Below the pieces are notes generated by a model. The model did no database searches. It saw only the letters and a list, made by a program, of their open reading frames with translations, and was not told where the DNA came from. DNA of 55,331 nucleotides from an uncultured Lachnospiraceae bacterium (GTDB lineage Bacteria; Bacillota; Clostridia; Lachnospirales; Lachnospiraceae). Below are positions 51,391 through 55,331 of this stretch, in pieces (the stretch's first letter is position 1; each line of letters begins with the position of its first letter). The stretch lies in the NCBI GenBank assembly GCA_900554205.1, contig USGM01000007.1, positions 1 to 55,331 of the forward strand, in the 5' to 3' direction. A program made the translations under genes and the position numbers.

Positions 51391-51421
51391 AAAAGAGCCG
51401 CCTGTAATGGCGGTTCTTTTT
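51391..51421 (+). terminator. Terminator of the sigma factor gene, also first hairpin of the next transcript
   Basis: GAGCCGCC (51395-51402) pairs with GGCGGTTC (51409-51416) around TGTAAT, flanked by A5 and T5. It lies 54 bases after the sigma factor stop. Confidence 0.85.
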
Positions 51422-51455
51422 GGATAATTTTTATCATGGCTTCAGGAGGAACAGC

Positions 51456-52025
51456 ATGTCGGAACAACAGGATCTATCTGTGGGCGGTTATCTTTTTTTT
51501 ACGGAGAAGGATGCGAAGCTGGCATCGGCAGAACGCAAGAAAATCGAGTATCTCGAGGCAAGAATCGACTATTCCAGACCGGAAAGCATTCTTTCCGTCT
51601 ATCAGAATGCGATTCAGGAGAGAATATTTAAGACGCCGGTCGGATTTCAGTATCTGAAGGGTCTGCGGGATTTCCTGCTGGAGCAGCCGGATATTACTGC
51701 ACAGGATCTGCCGGACATTCCGCTGTACTGTACCTTCAGCGGCGATGTCAGGGAGAAGGGCCAGCCTGCGAGAAACCGGATCAAACCGGCGAAGGATAAG
51801 GCGGAGAAGAACAAGTCGGGCTTTATATTGTCCGTTCTGCTCAACGTTCTTCTTGTGCTGGCGATTGCAGCCATGTTCATGATTACTCTGCGGAGCGATA
51901 ACCCGAATGTACTGAATTATGAACGGGCGCTGACGGACAAGTATGCCTCATGGGAGCAGGAGCTCACGGAACGCGAACGGGCAGTCAGGGAGAAGGAACT
52001 GGAGTTGCAGATTGAAAATGAGTAA
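51456..52025 (+). CDS. Single-pass membrane protein of unknown function
   Basis: A 189-residue protein with a cytoplasmic N-terminal domain (about 1-115; VGGYLFFTEKDAKLASAERKKI and related), one membrane segment (122-144) and a short outside part ending in a charged heptad stretch (WEQELTERERAVREKELELQIENE) that looks like a coiled coil. No signal peptide. The family is not recognised. CAGGAGGA precedes ATG 51456. It lies between the tethered sigma factor and the two-component genes. Confidence 0.75.
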   Translation: MSEQQDLSVGGYLFFTEKDAKLASAERKKIEYLEARIDYSRPESILSVYQNAIQERIFKTPVGFQYLKGLRDFLLEQPDITAQDLPDIPLYCTFSGDVREKGQPARNRIKPAKDKAEKNKSGFILSVLLNVLLVLAIAAMFMITLRSDNPNVLNYERALTDKYASWEQELTERERAVREKELELQIENE

Positions 52026-52048
52026 GATTTCCCGATAGTCAGGGCACA

Positions 52049-52078
52049 TTCACAGAATGGACATAAAAGTGTTATATA
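52049..52078 (+). promoter_or_regulatory. Possible promoter of the two-component operon
   Basis: TTCACA (52049-52054), 18-base spacer, TATATA (52073-52078), within the 75-base gap before the response regulator. Confidence 0.45.
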
Positions 52079-52100
52079 TTGAAATGACAGGGAAGGATGT

Positions 52101-52784
52101 GTGATTGCGATGGAAAAATTAAAAATACTGGTAGTGGACGATGAGAGCAGGATGCGCAAGTTAGTCAGAGACTTTCTTGTAAAGGCGGGCTATGAGGTGG
52201 TAGAGGCAGGTGACGGAGAAGAGGCGGTTGACCTGTTCCTGCAGCAAAAGGATATTGCACTGATCGTGCTGGATGTCATGATGCCGAAGATGGACGGCTG
52301 GCAGGTCTGCCGGGAGGTGCGCTCCTATTCCAAGGTGCCGATTATCATGCTCACGGCACGGGGAGACGAGCGGGATGAATTGCAGGGCTTTCAGCTTGGC
52401 GTGGATGAATATATCTCGAAGCCGTTCAGCCCGAAGATATTAGTCGCGCGCATTGAGGCAATCCTGCGCAGAACAAATCAGGTGTCGGAGGAAGAGGTTT
52501 TAAGCTGCGGCGGTATCGAGATTGATAAGGCGGCGCACAGGGTTCTGATCGACGGAAAAGAGATCGAACTCAGCTACAAGGAGTTTGAGCTTCTCACCTA
52601 CTTTGTGGAGAACAAGGGCATTGCGCTCTCGAGGGAGAAGATTCTGAACAATGTCTGGAATTATGACTATTTCGGGGACGCGCGCACGATTGACACGCAT
52701 GTGAAGAAGCTGCGCAGCAAGATGGGTGAGAAGGGCGACCTGATCAAGACCATCTGGGGCATGGGCTATAAGCTGGAGGCGTGA
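52101..52784 (+). CDS. OmpR/PhoB-family response regulator
   Basis: A 227-residue regulator. The receiver domain has VVDDESRMRK, the phosphorylated Asp58 in LIVLDVMMPKMDGW, and the conserved Thr and Lys in MLTARG and YISKPF. The C-terminal winged helix ends in AREDIDTHVKKLRSKMG-type sequence (RTIDTHVKKLRSKMG, IWGMGYKLEA). The start is GTG 52101 (GGAAGG four bases before) or ATG 52110 (spacing 13). It ends just before the histidine kinase start. No target is evident; the envelope genes upstream are candidates. Confidence 0.93.
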   Translation: MIAMEKLKILVVDDESRMRKLVRDFLVKAGYEVVEAGDGEEAVDLFLQQKDIALIVLDVMMPKMDGWQVCREVRSYSKVPIIMLTARGDERDELQGFQLGVDEYISKPFSPKILVARIEAILRRTNQVSEEEVLSCGGIEIDKAAHRVLIDGKEIELSYKEFELLTYFVENKGIALSREKILNNVWNYDYFGDARTIDTHVKKLRSKMGEKGDLIKTIWGMGYKLEA

Positions 52785-52786
52785 CG

Positions 52787-54265
52787 GTGAAACATTCGAT
52801 CAGACAGCAGTTTGCATTGATTTTTATAGGACTGATGGCCGGGACAATCTTATTGTGCTGGTTTATCAATAATGTGTTTCTGGAAGAATATTATATCCGG
52901 AGCAAGACCGAGGTAATCTACGATGCCTATAACACGATCAGTCAGGCGGCAAAGAGCGATACCTACAGCTCGGATGCATTTGTGCAGGAGCTGGATGACG
53001 TTTGCAATATCTATAATATCACGGTTTGCGTGATGGACGCGAACTCCCAGACGAAATATGTGTCGGGAAACGGCGGAAGGGAGCTGGAGACACAGCTGCT
53101 CGGTTATATCTTCGGATGGCAGGAGACCCCGTCCAAGATCATTGAGGAGGGGGAGGAATATATTATCCAGAGAATGACCTTCGGCGGCGAGGAATTCCTG
53201 CTTATGTACGGAAGACTTGACACCGGAATTTCCTTTATCATGCGGACACCGATCGAGAGCATCCGGGAGAGCGCGAAGATCGCAAGCCGCTTTTTCGCCT
53301 ATGTGGGGATCGCGGGGACGGTCGCCGGAGCGATTATTATCTGGCTGGTGACGGGAAGAATTACAAAGCCGATCAAGACGCTGAACCACATTTCCGAGCA
53401 GATGGTACATCTGGACTTTGAGGCGAAGTATGACGGAACAGCAAAGAATGAAATCGGTATGCTCGGAGAAAATATGAATAAGCTCTCGGCATCTCTTGAG
53501 CAGTCGATCTCGGAGTTAAAAACTGCTAATAATGAACTACAGCGGGATATTGAGAAGAAGGAACAGATTGATGCGATGCGCAAGGAATTTCTTGCCAACG
53601 TGTCACATGAGCTGAAGACTCCGATCGCCCTGATACAGGGCTATGCGGAGGGACTTGTCGAGGCAGTCAATGACGACCCGGAGAGCCAGAAGTTTTACTG
53701 CGAGGTCATCATGGACGAGGCATCCAAAATGAACAATATGGTTCAGAAACTGCTGACATTAAATCAGCTGGAATTTGGCAATGACGTTGTGGCGATGGAG
53801 CGGTTTGACATCACGGCGCTGATCAGAAATTACATCCAGTCTGCGGCGATTCTGACAAAACAGAATGAAATTCAGGTCTGCATGGACGAATATCCGTCTC
53901 TTTATGTCTGGGGCGATGAATTTAAGACGGAAGAGGTCTTTATGAATTACTTTTCCAACGCGGTCAAACATTGCGCCGGTGAGAAGAAGATCGTCGTGAC
54001 GATGGAGCAGAAGGAGAAAATCGTCAGAGTCGGCGTGTTTAACACAGGTGCGCCGGTCCCGGAGGAGGCATTGCCGCATCTGTGGGAGAAGTTTTATAAG
54101 GTGGACAAGGCGAGAACGAGGGAGTACGGCGGCAGTGGTGTCGGACTTTCGATCGTCAAGGCGATCATGGAGTCCATGAACCGGAATTACGGTGTGGAAA
54201 ATTATGAGAACGGTGTGCTCTTCTGGTTTGAGCTTGAGGTCTGCCGGGAAGAGACACAGGAATAG
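52787..54265 (+). CDS. Sensor histidine kinase
   Basis: A 492-residue kinase. Membrane segments at about residues 8-29 and 165-187 flank an outside sensor of about 135 residues. A HAMP domain follows, then HisKA with His274 in FLANVSHELKTP, and an ATPase with the N box NYFSNAVKH and GGSGVGLSIVK. GTG 52787 with GGAGG seven bases upstream was preferred to GTG 52781, which overlaps the regulator's stop but leaves only one base of spacing. The partner is the response regulator just upstream. Confidence 0.93.
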   Translation: MKHSIRQQFALIFIGLMAGTILLCWFINNVFLEEYYIRSKTEVIYDAYNTISQAAKSDTYSSDAFVQELDDVCNIYNITVCVMDANSQTKYVSGNGGRELETQLLGYIFGWQETPSKIIEEGEEYIIQRMTFGGEEFLLMYGRLDTGISFIMRTPIESIRESAKIASRFFAYVGIAGTVAGAIIIWLVTGRITKPIKTLNHISEQMVHLDFEAKYDGTAKNEIGMLGENMNKLSASLEQSISELKTANNELQRDIEKKEQIDAMRKEFLANVSHELKTPIALIQGYAEGLVEAVNDDPESQKFYCEVIMDEASKMNNMVQKLLTLNQLEFGNDVVAMERFDITALIRNYIQSAAILTKQNEIQVCMDEYPSLYVWGDEFKTEEVFMNYFSNAVKHCAGEKKIVVTMEQKEKIVRVGVFNTGAPVPEEALPHLWEKFYKVDKARTREYGGSGVGLSIVKAIMESMNRNYGVENYENGVLFWFELEVCREETQE

Positions 54266-54283
54266 GTTTATGACGGAGGGATT

Positions 54284-55180
54284 ATGAGGGAAGGTACAGG
54301 CGAAGAACGCGAGACAAAGGTGCTGCTGGTCGGCGTGGACACCGGCGAGGAACCGGATTTTGAGCATTCCATGGAGGAGCTTTCCAGTCTGGCGGAGGCT
54401 GCCGGAAAAAAGGTGGTCGGAATCATTGTCCAGCGGATGGAGGCAGTCAACAAGGCGCTCTATATCGGAACGGGAAAAGTGGCTGAGGTGAAGGAATATG
54501 CGGGCATGATCGAGGCGGACGAGGTGGTCTTCGACAATGCCCTTTCGCCCTCGCAGATCAGGAACCTCGGAAATGAACTGGAGCTGCCGATTCTTGACAG
54601 GACGAATCTGATATTGGACATCTTTGCAATCCGTGCGAGAACCGGAGAGGCAAAGCTGCAGGTGGAGACGGCGAGGCTCCAGTATATGCTGCCAAGGCTT
54701 GTGGGAATGCGGGACAATCTCAGCCGACAGGGAGGAACCGGCGGAAGCATGAGTAACAAGGGTGCCGGTGAGACGAAGCTGGAACTGGACAGACGTAAGA
54801 TCGAGCACAGGATCAGCGAACTGAAAAAGGAGCTTGCCGTCGTTGCGAAGAACCGGGAGACAATGCGGAAAAAGCGTGGGCAGTCCAGAATACCGCAGGT
54901 GGCGCTCGTCGGCTACACCAACGCCGGAAAGTCGACCATCATGAACCGGCTTGTCGACAGATACGGTGAGCGGAAGGAAAAGACAGTGCTGGAGAAGGAT
55001 ATGCTCTTTGCGACGCTGGACACTTCCGTCAGAGCCATTCATACCGGCGATAGAAAGCCGTTTTTCCTTGTGGATACAGTTGGTTTCATACACAAATTGC
55101 CGCACGGACTTGTCAAGGCGTTCCGGTCAACATTGGAGGAGGTGCGCTATGCCGATCTCCTGATTCAGGTCGTCGATTTT
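54284..55180 (+). CDS. hflX: GTPase HflX, 3' part missing
   Basis: An N-terminal HflX domain (ALYIGTGKVAEVKEYA, FDNALSPSQIRNLG, LDRTNLILDIFAIRARTGEAKLQVE), the GGxG-type loop QGGTGGSMSNKGAGETKLE, and a GTPase domain with G1 GYTNAGKST, G2 LFATLDTSVR and G3 VDTVGFIHKLPHGLVKAF. HflX splits stalled or heat-damaged ribosomes. ATG 54284 follows GGAGGG, 18 bases after the kinase gene. After QVVDF, near base 55180, the sequence no longer fits HflX: the G4 motif (NKxD) is absent. The end given is the estimated last HflX-like base. Confidence 0.9.
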
Positions 55181-55331
55181 TCGGACGAATACTTCGGATA
55201 TCTCACCTGCATCGGCGGCGTTCTCAGCCTTAAGGACGGCAAAATATATATTAACTTTAATGTACGCTTCCCGATGTCGCGCAGTTTTGAGCAGGTATTC
55301 GCCGGAGTTATCGAAACGGCGGGCAGACGCG
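55181..55331 (+). pseudogene. Fragment of an M20-family (PepV/Sapep-like) dipeptidase joined in frame to hflX
   Basis: In the same frame as hflX, the last 50 codons read SDEYFGYLTCIGGVLSLKDG and then KIYINFNVRFPMSR, followed by a helix. This is the pattern of the dimerisation or lid domain of PepV-type M20 peptidases (GxLTxxxGxLxLxDGxxxLxxNxRFP), not of HflX. The frame is open to the window edge. It may mark a true gene fusion, a recombination junction or an assembly join at a contig end; an assembly join is the most likely. Confidence 0.6.

Noticed and set aside
53759..55105. 448-codon minus-strand ORF opposite the histidine kinase and hflX
   Set aside because: Both genes on the + strand are certain. 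The opposite frame crosses their boundary and looks like antisense codons.

Overview
The window reads as a chromosomal piece of a Gram-positive anaerobe of the class Clostridia, most likely a Lachnospiraceae-type gut bacterium. The evidence is a two-subunit Nfn transhydrogenase, formate-tetrahydrofolate ligase, the redox regulator Rex, a citramalate/homocitrate-type (Re-type) citrate synthase candidate, BspA-like leucine-rich-repeat surface proteins with a TPKTGD sorting signal, a secG-rnr-smpB-ssrA cluster, strong AGGAGG ribosome sites and sigma-A promoters (TTGACA-17-TATAAT). Most of the DNA is of middling GC and nearly all genes lie on the + strand. Both ends cut through genes, and the right end looks chimeric.

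Layout. 1-7314: two large LRR surface or secreted proteins and a subtilisin-like protease. 7355-10810: an operon for 2-oxoglutarate synthesis (Re-citrate-synthase-like enzyme, GntR/FCD regulator, NADP isocitrate dehydrogenase) with a 32-bp dyad over its promoter. 10846-17690: rex, a coiled-coil protein, nnr-alr, a MazF-type toxin without its antitoxin, a CorC/HlyC-type membrane protein and yebC. 17736-20160: a polyisoprenyl-phosphate glycosyltransferase and a multispanning partner. 20277-20438: a large imperfect palindrome. 20576-24069: TepA-like ClpP homologue and FtsK/SpoIIIE. 24091-28238: fhs and nfnAB, with a 75-bp tandem duplication of the nfnB tail. 28282-33599: zinc-ribbon membrane protein, rlmH, C39-like peptidase, nth, LysM-GH18 hydrolase, enolase.

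33624-42791: an oligopeptide ABC transporter (oppABCDF) and a DUF3899-type membrane protein. It has a 300-nt leader, and four of its five subunits carry large insertions. OppD is 722 residues, with an extra helical block of about 370 residues between the Q-loop and the signature motif. 42800-46313: secG, rnr, smpB and tmRNA. 46314-48841: a low-GC accessory patch with two acetyltransferases, a small membrane protein, three tandem compensating hairpins and a REP-like element. 48842-54265: an envelope-sensing locus with a lipoprotein, a 43-residue small ORF, an ECF sigma factor fused to a membrane anchor and exterior domain, a single-pass membrane protein and a two-component system. 54284-55331: hflX running in frame into a fragment of an M20-family dipeptidase.

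The most interesting parts are the enlarged Opp transporter, the membrane-tethered sigma factor locus, the GntR operator with possible related boxes in the opp leader, and several structured repeats without an assigned function. All family names are from reading motifs by eye; no searches were run.
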